Below, in pieces: positions 1 to 11,763 of a stretch of 64,000 nt of DNA. Location of the stretch: positions 78,750,387-78,814,386 of the forward strand of contig NC_064622.1 of NCBI RefSeq assembly GCF_023898315.1. Direction: 5' to 3'. Every line of letters begins with the position of its first letter. The stretch's first letter is position 1. The position numbers and the translations under genes were made by a program. The stretch comes from Schistocerca nitens. Its lineage: Eukaryota > Arthropoda > Insecta > Orthoptera > Acrididae. Under the pieces are notes generated by a model. The model had not been told where the DNA came from and made no database searches. It saw nothing but the letters and a program-made list of their open reading frames with translations.

Positions 1-578
1 CCGGGTGTTGGCCCTGTGTGCCTCGGTCGTATGCAGTTCTGATTGTGGCGCTCACCTGCACGGCGCCAAACACGCATACGACCATCATTGGCACCAAGGC
101 AGAAGCGACTCTCATCGCTGAAGACGACACGTCTCCATTCGTCCCTCCATTCACGCCTGTCGTGACACCACTGGAGGCGGGCTGCACGATGTTGGGGCGT
201 GAGCGGAAGACGGCCTAACGGTGTGCGGGACCGTAGCCCAGCTTCATGGAGACGGTTGCGAATGGTCCTCGCCGATACCCCAGGAGCAACAGTGTCCCTA
301 ATTTGCTGGGAAGTGGCGGTGCGGTCCCCTACGGCACTGCGTAGGATCCTACGGTCTTGGCGTGCATCCGTGCGTCGCTGCGGTCCGGTCCCAGGTCGAC
401 GGGCACGTGCACCTTCCGCCGACCACTGGCGACAACATCGATGTACTGTGGAGACCTCACGCCCCACGTGTTGAGCAATTCGGCGGTACGTCCACCCGGC
501 CTCCCGCATGCCCACTATACGCCCTCGCTCAAAGTCCGTCAACTGCACATACGGTTCACGTCCACGCTGTCGCGGCAT
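1..578 (-). CDS. Tc1-type transposase, N-terminal part (partial)
   Basis: Start codon complement at 576-578, reading leftward off the window edge. About the first 192 of an expected 340 residues are visible. They contain the N-terminal helix-turn-helix DNA-binding regions and the first catalytic Asp in a FSDESRF motif. The frame is open throughout. Two of the seven differences from the 14949-15971 copy that I checked are missense (one Leu to Pro in the linker, one Arg to His before the catalytic domain). The enzyme cuts and reinserts its own element at TA sites. Activity cannot be judged because the second Asp and the Glu lie outside the window. Confidence 0.8.
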   Translation of the reverse strand, partial: MPRQRGREPYVQLTDFERGRIVGMREAGWTYRRIAQHVGREVSTVHRCCRQWSAEGARARRPGTGPQRRTDARQDRRILRSAVGDRTATSQQIRDTVAPGVSARTIRNRLHEAGLRSRTPLGRLPLTPQHRAARLQWCHDRREWRDEWRRVVFSDESRFCLGANDGRMRVWRRAGERHNQNCIRPRHTGPTP

Positions 579-822
579 GCTACCAGTGTTAAAGACTGCG
601 ATGGAGCTCCGTATGCCACGGCAAACTGGCTGACACTGACGGCGGCGGTGCACAAATGCTGCGCAGCTAGCGCCATTCGACGGCCAACACCGCGGTTCCT
701 GGTGTGTCCGCTGTGTCGTGCGTGTGATCATTGCTTGTACAGCCCTCTCGCAGTGTCCGGAGCAAGTATGGTGGGTCTGACACACCGGTGTCAATGTGTT
801 CTTTTTTCCATTTCCAGGAGTG
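1..822 (-). mobile_element. Tc1-type DNA transposon, copy 1 (cut by window edge)
   Basis: This is the right-hand 822 bp of the same element that is complete at 14794-16215. The two align without any indel (position p matches p+15393) and differ at only seven sites, all transitions. The terminal repeat ends in GGAGTG at 822 and is followed by a TA dinucleotide at 823-824, the target expected for Tc1/mariner insertion. The rest of the element lies outside the window, so nothing shows whether this copy is complete. Confidence 0.9.
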
Positions 823-824
823 TA

Positions 825-1432
825 TGACTGATGAACGCTTCCAAATAGATTAAGATAAGATGTCGTGGTAAGAGCTAAGTCTCATTGATGCTGAACGTTA
901 GTTATTAAAACACAGTGTTTAAGTACGAGATACATTACTTGTACATTCATGGTCACCAAAAAATCTGAATAGGTCGTCACCTGATCCTGCCGAGTCCTTC
1001 CAACACCCACTGTGTGACTCACTTCAGCAGGTGCGTTCACGTGCCTACTACGAGACAAAATGTATCCAAGTTTGCTACAACATAAACGACAGGTGATACT
1101 GTGCATTGCGTAGTTACAAGCTTGAAGTCGGTGGAGATTCCGGGATATTCCTGTGTGATATTTGTTGCGTACAAAGTGCAGCCCATTAGCCTGAGCAGTG
1201 CACAGAGCTGGTGTGGAGTGGTGGGAGTCGGCAAGGCCGCACGCGTGTTGTATTCCGGGCGTCTGCAGGATCCTATATTAACGAAGGTGATTCAGAGCGA
1301 GCGAGTGCTGCCAAGCTAGTGCACCGCTGCTGCCCCATTATCCCTGTACCTGCGTCACGTTGACCGCCTGCCTGTCTCTGAGCACAGGACCTCACCGTCA
1401 CATCCCATAGTCCACGAGCCGAAGCCTATCGC
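825..1432. other. Unrecognised non-coding DNA
   Basis: I recognise no repeat family, splice-flanked reading frame or RNA gene here. Reading frames are short and of random composition. Confidence 0.4.
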
Positions 1433-1735
1433 AGATCTACATTCGCGTCCACATCCAAACCACACTGAGATGCATAGCAGAGGGTACTTCCCGTTGTACT
1501 ACACTCCTGGGTCTCTTCCTTTCGACCTGAGCATGAAACGCGGAGAGTGTTTAAATGGCTGTAATTAATGTAATATTGTCTTCGTCTTCGTGTTCCGTGC
1601 AGAAACGATACGTAGCTATCTGTAATGTACTGCACGATTCATCACTTCCACTAATTATTGAAAATCTGTAAGTTGGCTTTCGCGGGATATTTGCGTCTAT
1701 CATCAAGCCTCTGCCAGTTCAGGTTTTTCAGCAAA
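1433..1735 (-). mobile_element. CR1/Jockey-type LINE 3' remnant
   Basis: Old 3'-terminal fragment of the LINE family seen more fully at 23371-24992. On the + strand it opens with 'atctacattc' and then 'gagatgcatagcagagggta', matching the layout of the 23371 copy ('ggtgtgtggcggagggcact' at the same place). It continues through the 3' UTR and C-terminal coding end, with 'ggctttcgcgggatat' near 1675. Many substitutions and no long frame remain, so it is dead. Confidence 0.6.
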
Positions 1736-4654
1736 TGGTTGATGATGATGACGCTTGGGATGAGAGTTATGACTTTTAAATGCCAGCCTTTATAGTCATT
1801 CTATCCACTTCGCCAGGGACATACAAATGCATGCCAATGGATGAATTGTTGAAATGCTAAATCTTTTCCACCGTAGATAATAAAAAAAAATAATTTTTGC
1901 GTACATATTGTAGTACTGACAGACCATCTGTATATATCCATTATTATCAACACAGCAGGTGGGAGAGGGATAACCATTTGGAGAGTATAGCTTACTTTAA
2001 TAATAAACTAATGGAACACTAATGAATTCTATGAAACAGTGAGCGCACATGAATGAAGTTTTATTTAGGTAAGTATACGGGAGGTGTACAGTCTATGTCG
2101 TTATCGTTAAAAGAACATAGGCTTACGGAAAGACGGTCTTCAGTCAAAAAATTTCAAGATGCTTTTCTGGGCTCCTCAAAGTATCATGCAGTCCTGCAGT
2201 CACACTATTTGTTGATCTTATCCTTGTGGGGTGTTGCCCACTCGTCGTCGCGTATAGGGTGCCCAAGGGATGCTGCTTTCTCGGACTGCTATACAACAGT
2301 AAAAGCAAAATCACATTAATAGCTTTCATTACAAATAAGAAGATTGACAATAATTAACTTATATTTACAATGGTGTCGCAAGCGGCAGGCGACATGCAAT
2401 ACAAATCAGAGTCCTTTGCTGTATGCAGTGTTCATGCAAGTTTGTCACTCAGTGTGTGGATCACTAATAACTGCTATCGTAGCGTTCTCTGCTATGCCTG
2501 TCCGTATATTGTCCCGGTACAGAGCCGATCCTGAGCGGCCGAGGTTGGCAGGAGCGGCGCTTATATTCTCCTCTTGTAAAGGCCGCCCCTGTCGTGGTGC
2601 TGTCCTAATCAGCGTACCATTGGACGACCTTGTTTCACCGCCTTCTCTTCTCTTCTCTTGCGTTCTTCATCTTCGTTCCGGCGCCTGTAGTTACGCCAGA
2701 GCAATCCTGATCGCTGGGCTCCTAGTTCTGAGTTGGTAGAAATCGCTGATATCGGAAGGCTTTAGGGTGCTTTTATTTTGCGTCCGACCTCTGCTAACTT
2801 TACACATCTGACAATCACAATACTTCATGTGTAACGTAGTAGCACAGGTAGTATCTCACCACATTGAATTAGCCGTCTGTACAGGCGTACGAGGGAGAAA
2901 AAAATTCTATCACAGTAACCTAAGTGTGGGTATAAGTTCACTAAAAACGAGAGGACAACTAGTGTTGAACGAAAACGAAGTGTAAGAATGTCCGCGAAAC
3001 CATGAGCGCAGAGAATAATTGTGACGCTTTCCGCGCAAATGATTAGCTTCCATGTGGACGTTACATGTGGGAGAGGTGCCAGCTATCGCTAATTCAAACC
3101 AGCACAAATAAACGAGTTTGAGCCGCTATTCGTTTCGTCGCACCTGCACGCCGTTAGTCTTAAGGCTTTGTGCACTGAGCGTATGCAACCGCGGAGAAAC
3201 ACGGCTTATCGTGAAAAGGGCTCAGCTAGCCGACGATAGTTAATTACGAACCGTTTTGCCTCTCTAAAATAGAGCGCCTGAATGTGCTAGGTCGGAATGT
3301 GTCGTGTGGAGAGCGAAATATATTAACTGATTTTAGTATCCAGATTACAATAATCTTACGTAGCTTTTGTAAAAATGACAAGAGCTCTCAAAATTGTAAT
3401 AGAAATATCTTAAGCAATTCAGCAGTGATAGCAGTTGCTATGGAGGAAAGTAAACCAGACCAGTGAGAGCTCCAGACTTTGCTTTCGCCATAGGTTGTCG
3501 AAAGGGTGTTCCTTTAAGATTCATTGGTCTGCTGTCAACGGAGCGAACGAAGCTCTGTTAAAAATAGCGCTCTTAGTCCGTTAGTCACGGTTCGACTTTT
3601 CTTCACAGAATTTACGGATAGCCAGGTGCAGATAATGTCGCTTTCTAGAATAATTCGGAGACGAGCGAAGCGAAATCGGTTGTTTGCAAGTAGTTGGCAG
3701 CAACATGTGCGTGTAGCGATTTCTTTTATAGTGGCATCCCGTCGGACATCAGACGGAAAGACAATAGGCAGTATAAATAGTGCGGTGGCTTCTCAACGGT
3801 CTCCCTTGGTGGCTTCACGCGTAAATCAAGATTGCTGTTCTCCTTGTCAACAACACTGCTGGGCGATGGATAAGGTTTCATCTCAACAGTCGTTCCAGCG
3901 ATAGGCATCATATCCACTGTGCATCGCCTGTCTCAGAAAAGATATATTTGTAATGACACTTGGTTCTGGTAAACAACAGACTTTCAGTGTCTTATATTCT
4001 CCCGGAGAGAGAAAAAGTCCAAAAAAGTTATTAGATGCAGTAATAATTTGATTTATCAAAATTAGACATATTCGTCATTAGTGATAGTTCGCGATCCTTG
4101 TTTGTACAAAAATGTCCGATTTCAGATCGCTTTTCTTTATTTTTGAATTATCGGTTTCGGGCCACTAGCCCATCTTCAGATCTATTAAAGAGAATTCAAC
4201 GACAGTTGATTCAAGATTTATTTTTACCAAGCTTCAAATTTTAAGAACTTAACTGCAACGCCAGACATACCATTTGTTACAAACTAACCTGTTGGTACAG
4301 AATTGCAAGTTTGTATCATTATTATTTATATGTTATACTTACGAATATTTTCTGTGTGTCAGTAAATTTTCTGAAGATAGAGAGCAATTTTCACAAGTCC
4401 TAGCAGACTAGTGTATTTTTAGTTATGAACTAAATAATAATAAATAAAAGCGATCTGCTGACTGAAATTTGACATTTTTGTAATTTGACTTATTTTGAAA
4501 TTGTATTTTTCTGTAAGCCTATTCATTTTGCTTCTCGTAATACCTACATTCGGTGCTTTCACCTATTTTTGTCCGGCAGAAGTAATTATGCTTGGCCTGC
4601 TATCTGGAAGGAGTGAGGGCTTATATATGTTGTTCCATAAATTTCTTTCCACTC
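1736..4654. other. Unrecognised AT-rich DNA
   Basis: About 2.9 kb in which I can name no element. There is a TGA-rich stretch near 1740-1755, an A-run near 1879 and a phrase near 4145-4195 ('tcggtttcgggccactagcc') that recalls terminal parts of insect transposons, but not strongly enough to call. The reading frames at 2053-2319, 2344-2739 and 3524-3904 show no domain or splice context. Confidence 0.35.
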
Positions 4655-5233
4655 CGTTTCAATAGGTCTCCTTTAGCTATCCGATTTGCCCATCTAATCT
4701 TCAGTAATGTTCTGTAGCTAAATTTCAAAAGATTCAATTCTCTTATTGCCTGTACTGTTTATCGCTTACGGTACATTCCCATATAAGGCAACACTCCACA
4801 GTAATTTCAGAAAAACTTAGTAAGTCTTAAAATTATATTCGATATTAAAATATTTCTCTTTTTGACAAGCGATTTTTCTTGTTATTGCCAAAATGCAGCA
4901 GTTTACTTCTGCCTCCGTCTTTCATTTTGCTGACCAGGTACTAAGACTGATCAATTACTTTTACTGTCTCATTTGGTCACATAATTTCCTCCACATCGCC
5001 CGATTTAATCTGACTACATTACATGAAACTTGGTTTTCTTCTGTTGAAGTGCACCTTATAATCTCTTTTCAAGGGACTGTCCATCCCGTTCAACTGATCT
5101 TCCGAGTCCTGTACCGTCTCCAATAGAATCACAGCGTCTTTAATTGCCTTTCTAAATTTTTATTTGGTCATTCCCTTTTCAAAGTTCTCCTTGATTTCCT
5201 TTGTTGCTTGCTCATTGTGTACATCGAAGAAAA
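4655..5233 (-). mobile_element. RTE-like LINE fragment, reverse transcriptase C-terminal part
   Basis: Read on the minus strand, this degraded stretch gives pieces of the region between the catalytic core and the C-terminal 'YGSETW' region of a LINE reverse transcriptase, such as KVI..YL.SK..DGGRS and later TVECCLIWECT. Several stops and frameshifts interrupt it. It belongs to the same family as 47000-47490 and 52770-53190. It is a dead 5'-truncated copy and the boundaries are approximate. Confidence 0.55.
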
Positions 5234-5248
5234 CATGGGAGAGACAAA

Positions 5249-5422
5249 AAAATGGCTCTGAGCACTGAGGTCATCAGTCCCCTAGAACTTCGAACTACTT
5301 AAACCTAACTAACCTAAGGACATCACACACATCCATGCCCCAGACAGGATTCGAACCTGCGACCTTAGCGGTCGCGCGGTTCCCGACTGAAGCGCCTAGA
5401 ACCTTTGGGCCACCCCGGCCGG
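5249..5422 (-). mobile_element. SINE A copy
   Basis: SINE A runs, in its own direction, from a Ser/Leu-type tRNA-like head (box A 'ggccgagcggtt', box B 'ggttcgaatcc', arm 'gaccgctacggtc') through a body starting 'gatgtccttaggttagtt' to the end 'gagccatttgaaccattt'. Internal Pol III promoters drive such elements and a partner LINE supplies reverse transcriptase. This copy has a small internal deletion in the body and a mutated head. It is flanked by a 15-bp duplication (5234-5248 and 5423-5437, one mismatch), which fixes both ends. Confidence 0.9.
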
Positions 5423-5437
5423 CATGGGAGAGGCAAA

Positions 5438-5960
5438 CTACCTTGGCACGTAAAGTGTATGCTTCCGTCATCGCTTCCAATAAATTGGAAAGGAATAGAA
5501 GAGCAGAACGGTGAGGTGGCGGTGTAGCAGCTTCAGCTCGGCTGGAGAGTATCTGGGCGGAAGCGCGTATGCAAAGCAGGGTGGGCTGGCGCCAGACGGG
5601 CGCGTGCTCCAGTTGCGAGGAGAGCAGCCTGTACGGCGGGGGACCCCGCGCGCCGCCGTATGAATGGACGAGTGTGGGGCTGTTGTTTTTTCTGACCGAC
5701 CTACACCGCGGCGGACGGAGAAATGAGCCATTGTCGTCCGGGCAGCGCCGCGTGGGCAGAGCCGCCACCGCCACTGCGTGACGCACGCGACCGGCGGCGG
5801 TGGCCGGCGAGGCGTGTGGCCTCCGGGGCTTCCAGATCAGCCGCGGCGAGGTCGCGTCCATCCGCACGCCGTTCTGGGCAGGTGTGGCGAGTCAGTCCTC
5901 AGTCTGAGAACCCTCGGAAGGTCGTCTCCAGGAGAAGACTCGAGGCTTGACTCGTAACCT
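5438..5960. other. GC-rich, CpG-rich patch
   Basis: Base composition jumps to strongly GC-rich with many CpGs between about 5500 and 5950, unlike the AT-rich flanks. Reading frames are open on both strands because stop codons are rare in GC-rich DNA, not because of coding signal. It is a possible regulatory island; no gene is recognised. Confidence 0.4.
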
Positions 5961-7866
5961 GCCACTTCACTCAGCTCGCTAGCGCCATTAATAGCCGGCG
6001 ACGTGACGACGCGTGTTACACACCCTCAGTGGCCAAAATTCGTGGGAAGCGCCGAGACACGAGTGGGGCGCTCCAGCTAAAGCCTGCGCGGTACGTATGT
6101 CTTGTATGACTTCGTACCGTCCTTTGCGAGATGTTCGAATCTCTCTGGAGAGATCCCTACATCTTACAGCTCTACCCATAGATGTTCTTGTGCAGTTGGC
6201 ACTCAGTTCATCGAACATCGAAGATACACAGGTTTTGACAGTATCCCAAAATGTTCGATTGGAATGATATCGGGTGTCCTGGAGGATCGGAACATGGGCC
6301 TTGAATTCACTGGAGTGTTCATGAAGCCACCTGCGTGTAATAAATAAACAAATAAATAAAATAAAAAACGTTGAAAAGTCGCATCCTCCTGTTGAAACAC
6401 AGATATCCACCAGAATACATTAATTGCAGAAAGGGATGCAGTACATTAATGGCAGAAAGGGATGCAGATACTCTGCAAGCATATCCACGAAACGTGCACG
6501 TCATTGGTCCCTGCAGTTCAGACGATAACTTGGCAACTTACTGCCTGCGAACAACCTCATCCATAGCTTCCTAGGGTGTATGATGCACTCCCACGCGTTC
6601 GAAGCTTCAGGCCAATCAATGAGCCCTATGTGGAGGTGTCAGCCATGTGGCACGAGTTTTTCGTCGGCTGTTGCAGCTTACGTGTTGCATTTGTGTCCAC
6701 ACAGTCGTGATAGAAATGGGTTCTTGTCGCCCCACATGCAAATCAGCGGCGATATGACACAGTGCACCTTCGATCACGCCATATGGATGTGCGGAGGCGT
6801 TGTGACATTCTTTCGTCAGACACTTCTGGTCGCCGTGTGCGGTGGTGGAAATGTTCTCTCTGCGTGAAGGTAGACTCATGCCAAATACTGTTGATCTCGG
6901 AAGCCCGAATTATCATGCAATCTCCGATATGCTATGACCTGTTCTTTTTGGTTAGTTTTTTATCCCACGTTCCAAGTCGGTTAACTCGTAATGTGCTCCC
7001 ATCATTACATACCTGTGTGTAACACTGATATGATATCTTGTCCATAATGGCAAAATACGCCGCGTCTATCCACAATATCGGACCTAATTCATGGCCTGCT
7101 TTCATATGGGACAACTTTTGGCCACTCGATTTATATTTCACCCTGTAAGACAACCATTAGAAACTTTCCAAGACTTCGGTGGAACAGTTTACAGTCATTG
7201 TAATTAACTTTGGTTTGTTGACTATCAAAACTGGAAGTTTATTTATTATTCATTTTATTTGCTGCCATTTACAAATGACCCTCCCCCATCTAGTTACTAA
7301 TATAATGTTAACCTGTATTCACATAGAAAATGAAGCGTATTTGATTTCTTCTTATTTTAACAAATTTTAACCATGTAGCTTCACATATTTATAAACTCAA
7401 AAACTAATTACGAAACGGAAACGCTTAAAATTAATATATTATATATTAAGAAGATAGGAAATTGGAGAGATACGAAAGATTTTAGATTTATGCAATGTCG
7501 CCACCGATGCTATACAGGAGGGACTACCTCAGAAAGACACTGAGGCTGTCGCTCTCGAGCAGCCGTCTTTCGATCTCGTACTGCTCGCCATCCGAAGGCG
7601 AAGACCTCAGCAATACTTCGAGCCTCTCGACTCTCGAATGGCGTGATTGTACATCTAGGTTAAGTTACTTCACATGACAGCATGTGCTGTCCTCTCTTCC
7701 TGTATTTTCTCTTACAATCTTATATTAATGTCTTATGAACCTCTGTTTTCGTGACCATCCAGTGACTGCACGTTTAGTCCTTCTTCCATGCGCCTTATCC
7801 GCTATCGCGACCAGCGTCATATATCTCGCTAGTATTGTCATTTGTCACAGTGCCTGTTGTTGCCTG
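5961..7866. other. Unrecognised DNA with a short tandem duplication
   Basis: Contains an (AAAT)-type tract at about 6338-6362 and a 26-bp tandem duplication (6417-6441/6442-6467, differing by one base and one indel). The end 'tatttcaccctgta' near 7135-7147 resembles a Tc1/mariner terminus, but I found no matching left end. Nothing else is recognised. Confidence 0.35.
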
Positions 7867-7868
7867 TA

Positions 7869-9187
7869 CGAGGTGCATTCAAGTTCTAAGGCCTCCGATT
7901 TTTTTTCTCCGGACTGGAAAGAGATAGAAACATGCTCATTGCTTTAAAATGAGGCCGCGTTCATTGTCAATATGTCCCAGAGATGGCAGCACCGTACGGC
8001 AGATGGAATTTTACCGCCAGCGGCGAGAATGAGAACTGTTTTAAATACTTAAAATGGCGACGTTTTCCTTACTTGAACAGCGTGCAGTCATTCGTTTTCT
8101 GAATTTGCGTGGTGTGAAACCAATTGAAATTCATCGACAGTTGAAGGAGAAATGTGGTGATGGAGTTATGGATGTGTCGAAAGTGCGTTCGTGGGTGCGA
8201 CAGTTTAATGAAGGCAGAACATCGTGTGACAACAAACCGAAACAACCTCGGGATCGCACAAGCCGGTCTGACGACATGATCGAGAAAGTGGAGAGAATTG
8301 TTTTGGGGGATCGCCGAATGACTGTTGAACAGATCGCCTCCAGAGTTGGCATTTCTGTGGGTTCTGTGCACACAATCCTGCATGACGACCTGAAAATGCG
8401 AAAAGTGTCATCCAGGTGGGTGCCACGAAGGCTGACGGACGACCACATGGCTGCCCGTGTGGCATGTTGCCAAGCAATGTTGACGCGCAACGACAGCATG
8501 AATGGGACTTTCTTTTCGTCGGTTGTGACAATGTATGAGATGTGGATGCCATTTTTCAATCCAGAAACAAAGCGCCAGTCAGCTCAATGGAAGCACACAG
8601 ATTCACCGCCACCAAAAAAATTTCGGGTAACCGCCAGTGCTGAAAAAATGATGGTGTCCATGTTCTGGGACAACGAGGGCGTAATCCTTACCCATTGCGT
8701 TCCAAAGGGCACTACGGTAACAGGTGCATCTTACGAAAATGTTTTGAAGAACAAATTCCTTCCTGCACTGCAACAAAAACGTCCGGGAAGGGCTGCGCGT
8801 GTGCTGTTTCACCAAGACAACGCACCCGCACATCGAGCTAACGTTACGCAACAGTTTCTTCGTGACAACAACTTTGAAATGATTCCTCATGCTCCCTACT
8901 CACCTGACCTGGCTCCTAGTGACTTTTGGCTTTTTCCAACAATGAAAGACACTCTCCGTGGCCGCACATTCACCAGCCGTGCTGCTATTGCCTCAGCGAT
9001 TTTCCAGTGGTCAGAACAGGCTCCTAAAGAAGCCTTCGCCGCTGCCATGGAATCATGGCGTCAGCGTTGTGAAAAATGTGTACGTCTGCAGGGCGATTAC
9101 GTCGAGAAGTAACGCCAGTTTCATCGATTTCGGGTGAGTAGTTAATTAGAAAAAAAATCGGAGGCCTTAGAACTTGAATGCACCTCG
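7869..9187 (+). mobile_element. Complete mariner element with perfect 40-bp inverted repeats
   Basis: The ends at 7869-7908 and 9148-9187 are perfect inverted repeats of 40 bp starting CGAGGTGCATTCAAGTTCTA. TA dinucleotides at 7867-7868 and 9188-9189 are the expected target duplication. The 1319-bp length is normal for mariner, and one transposase gene fills most of it. Perfect terminal repeats suggest recent insertion. The encoded transposase has lost a catalytic residue, so this copy probably moved using enzyme supplied by a relative. Confidence 0.95.
8054..9112 (+). CDS. mariner transposase, full length but catalytically dead
   Basis: The 352-residue frame is uninterrupted and close to the usual mariner length of about 345. 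Residues 1-110 form the two helix-turn-helix DNA-binding regions. WVPRRL at 122-127 stands where mariners have the conserved WVPHEL-type linker. The catalytic domain has HQDNAPAH (Asp255) and YSPDLAPSDFW (Asp290), with exactly 34 residues between them, the DD34D signature. The first catalytic Asp, expected in a GDETW motif just before MPFFNP, is replaced: the sequence reads MYEMW with Tyr161 (codon TAT at 8534-8536). Without that metal ligand the protein should bind DNA but not cut. It lies within its own terminal repeats. Start chosen as the first ATG in frame, matching family length. Confidence 0.93.
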   Translation: MATFSLLEQRAVIRFLNLRGVKPIEIHRQLKEKCGDGVMDVSKVRSWVRQFNEGRTSCDNKPKQPRDRTSRSDDMIEKVERIVLGDRRMTVEQIASRVGISVGSVHTILHDDLKMRKVSSRWVPRRLTDDHMAARVACCQAMLTRNDSMNGTFFSSVVTMYEMWMPFFNPETKRQSAQWKHTDSPPPKKFRVTASAEKMMVSMFWDNEGVILTHCVPKGTTVTGASYENVLKNKFLPALQQKRPGRAARVLFHQDNAPAHRANVTQQFLRDNNFEMIPHAPYSPDLAPSDFWLFPTMKDTLRGRTFTSRAAIASAIFQWSEQAPKEAFAAAMESWRQRCEKCVRLQGDYVEK

Positions 9188-9189
9188 TA

Positions 9190-11339
9190 CTGTCGTCGCT
9201 GCAAGTACTTATTATCCAGCGCTGTAGATATTCTGTCTGCACAGTCGCTGAGATCGTTAAGTCGTCGTGTGAGTTAGTCGTCTTTCCTGTGACCAACTGT
9301 CACGCTACATAACGGTCCCTCAGTCTACAGGGGTACACTCAGCCTCCTGACCGGGATTTACACGCAGCAAATGCGCGGGATAAGTCCCACGTCCGGTCTA
9401 CTGAATGTACCATGCTCCAGTGGAATTGACATATTTCATCCTCAATCGCTCCCTGGTGTTGGGGAAGAATGCGTATTCCCTAAGGACCTTATCACAGTTG
9501 TCGCACACTCCCTGTGCTAATGAGCTGTCTCAGAGTCTGGATTTGCTCCCCTAAGAGGTCTCTCACTGTATCTATTCTACCCGTTTGCAGCCAATATGTT
9601 ATTGCGCGATACTTAATAGTCACTCCTACCAGGTAGATCCCGAGCACCATGCACAGTGCGTCCACTGACGTGATACCGAAAGCTCCCGATAGCCGCAGCA
9701 GAACATTCTTTTGTCCACGCCCTTGGTATTATGTCTTAGACATCGGATACCTGCTGTTGTCTAAGCTGTAATTTAAAATTATGTAAGAGTAAGATAGTGG
9801 CTGACAGACTTTAGGCGGCACAAGAAGACTTAATCATGCGCGCGAAATATATATTGGTGAATGCTTGTGCATCTTCAGCGCCCTGTCTTCCATTAATGCC
9901 TTTCTGAAACAGTCTTCGTGTATTCTACCGGTAATTGTCCATAGTGTTGCTCTTTCTCTAAAGAGGAACGCAACGCACTCGAACAGGTCAAACGACGGAC
10001 ACAAAAACTGTACCAAGAACATCTACCAGCAGCGAACGCATCTCAAGTCGCCACAAGTTTCATGCCAAAACAGTCGCGTAAGACTTGGAGACAAGACAAA
10101 TTTAGCGAACGATGAGGAACTAGTATATTCGGAAACGAGTAATTGCTAACGGCGAGTCGAAAACCGTCAATGGCCAAACAAAATTTTCAATGAAATAGAC
10201 AAGAAAGAGGAAAAAATGAGAGAAAGCCGAAAGAATGGGAGAAGCAGTAAAGAACGTGGAAAGAAAAGGGATACAGGAGAAACAGAGAGGCTCGGAGAAG
10301 AAGATGTATGAGACGCTTGTCAACAACACATATAAGTAGTATAATACTCCAACGAAGTCACACTGTTCTAGTCCTCCCTTCCTATTAGTTATGGTGTGGA
10401 TGCTGCTCAAATAACAAATATAGAAGACATCGAAATAACAAGAAATAATGAATACAGGAAGACTAAGCACAGATTTTGATCAGGTTACGAGAGTTGCTTA
10501 ATGGAAACAAGAGAAGACGATTATCACTATCTTTCCATCGGTGCGACCGCTCCGAGCGAGTCCACTGTTTCGCATCCAAACCCGTTGCTTAGTCCCGTCT
10601 TACATGAAGCAGTTCCGTAATGGCTGAGCTGTCGGGATAACACGAGTCGTTTACCTGTGAATTGTCAGGTACTGCGTAATTGGCGACGGTCACCGATTGC
10701 TTGGCAGGCAGCCGTTTCCCTAATGATCAGCTACTTGCATACGCATTATTCGAGATAGCTTTCTACCGATGGAACTAACGCTACGACGCTGTTCGTATTA
10801 TATTTCACCGTACCCTAGAAGTAAATTTGTTTCAAGATATGTCCACTATCAATGCCTGGCGATCACTCGCAAAACGGATACTCGACCAGCCGGAGCTGAT
10901 GTTAGGCCAGGAAAGCTACCAATTTTTTTTATGGCGATCTTCTCCACAAATGCGATGTTTGTGCATCTTCTCAAGGAGTTGTGGTGGTTCTAAGACATCA
11001 TTGATTGATTGTTGAAGCGTTTCAGTGTGGCATATGTAGCTTGCCACGTCATACAGCCACTCAAAGGCAACGGAAGCTCAACGGTTTTTTTTTTTTTCAC
11101 TACAAATTTGGTAGAGCTACTTAATGTCATGATTAAACCACCATCCCATTCAGCCTTTCAAATGTTGAAGTGAATGAAATTGGAGAGAGAAGAGGTTTGT
11201 GGCACAACTTGACTGAATGAAGGGATAAGTTTGATAGGAAACTTCCTGAGTCATCAGGATTTCTGAAAATTTTCTTCGTATTTATATGAAAGAAATTAGG
11301 CTTTAGCGTCCAGTAGACGGTGACCAGTCTCTGATTGGG
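9190..11339. other. Unrecognised DNA
   Basis: About 2.1 kb without a recognisable gene or repeat. A purine-rich stretch lies at about 10180-10310 and a T-run at about 11085-11097. Reading frames are short and without domains. Confidence 0.35.
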
Positions 11340-11488
11340 AAAGAAAATCTTTCCTTCCAAAAAATTCATCCTTTCATTCGCCTTTAAAGGTTCTGGAAGA
11401 TCACGGAAAACCTAAATCTTGAAGGCCGGACGCATTCCTGTATACTAGTCCAGTGTCGTACCATTGCGCCATCCTCGCTCTGTCATAA
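11340..11488 (-). mobile_element. SINE E fragment
   Basis: On the minus strand this gives a tRNA-like head (gcgaggatggcgcaatgg, then 'cactggactagtatac') followed by 'gatttaggttttccgtgatc', the layout of SINE E. The head is degraded and part of the box B region appears deleted. No target duplication is visible and the 3' boundary is approximate. Confidence 0.55.
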
Positions 11489-11517
11489 AGGAACAGTTAA
11501 TTTGTTAATGGAGGGAA

Positions 11518-11716
11518 ATGGTTCAAATGGCTCTGAGCACTATGCGACTCAACTGCTGAGGTCATCAGTCGCCTAGAACTTAGAACTAATTAAACCTAAC
11601 TAACCTAAGGACATCACACACATCCATGCCCGAGGCAGGAATCGAACCTGCGACCATAGCGGTCGCTCGGCTCCAGACTGTAGCGCCCAGAACCGCACGG
11701 CCACTGCGGCCGGCGG
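11518..11716 (-). mobile_element. SINE A copy (left member of head-to-head pair)
   Basis: Full-length SINE A. A 12-bp duplication (taatggagggaa) at 11506-11517 and 11717-11728 brackets it exactly. Its head faces a second copy that begins about 47 bp further right on the opposite strand. Confidence 0.95.
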
Positions 11717-11763
11717 TAATGGAGGGAAGTATATGCGAGAGGCGGGAGGGGGGGAGGGGGGGC

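Noticed and set aside
18..827. Plus-strand frames over Tc1 copy 1 (and the same over 15306-16265)
   Set aside because: Antisense shadows of the minus-strand transposase; the same frames occur in both copies.
6616..7153. Possible Tc1/mariner element ending near 7147 ('tatttcaccctgta')
   Set aside because: No matching left end and no recognisable transposase motif in any frame between 5960 and 7150.
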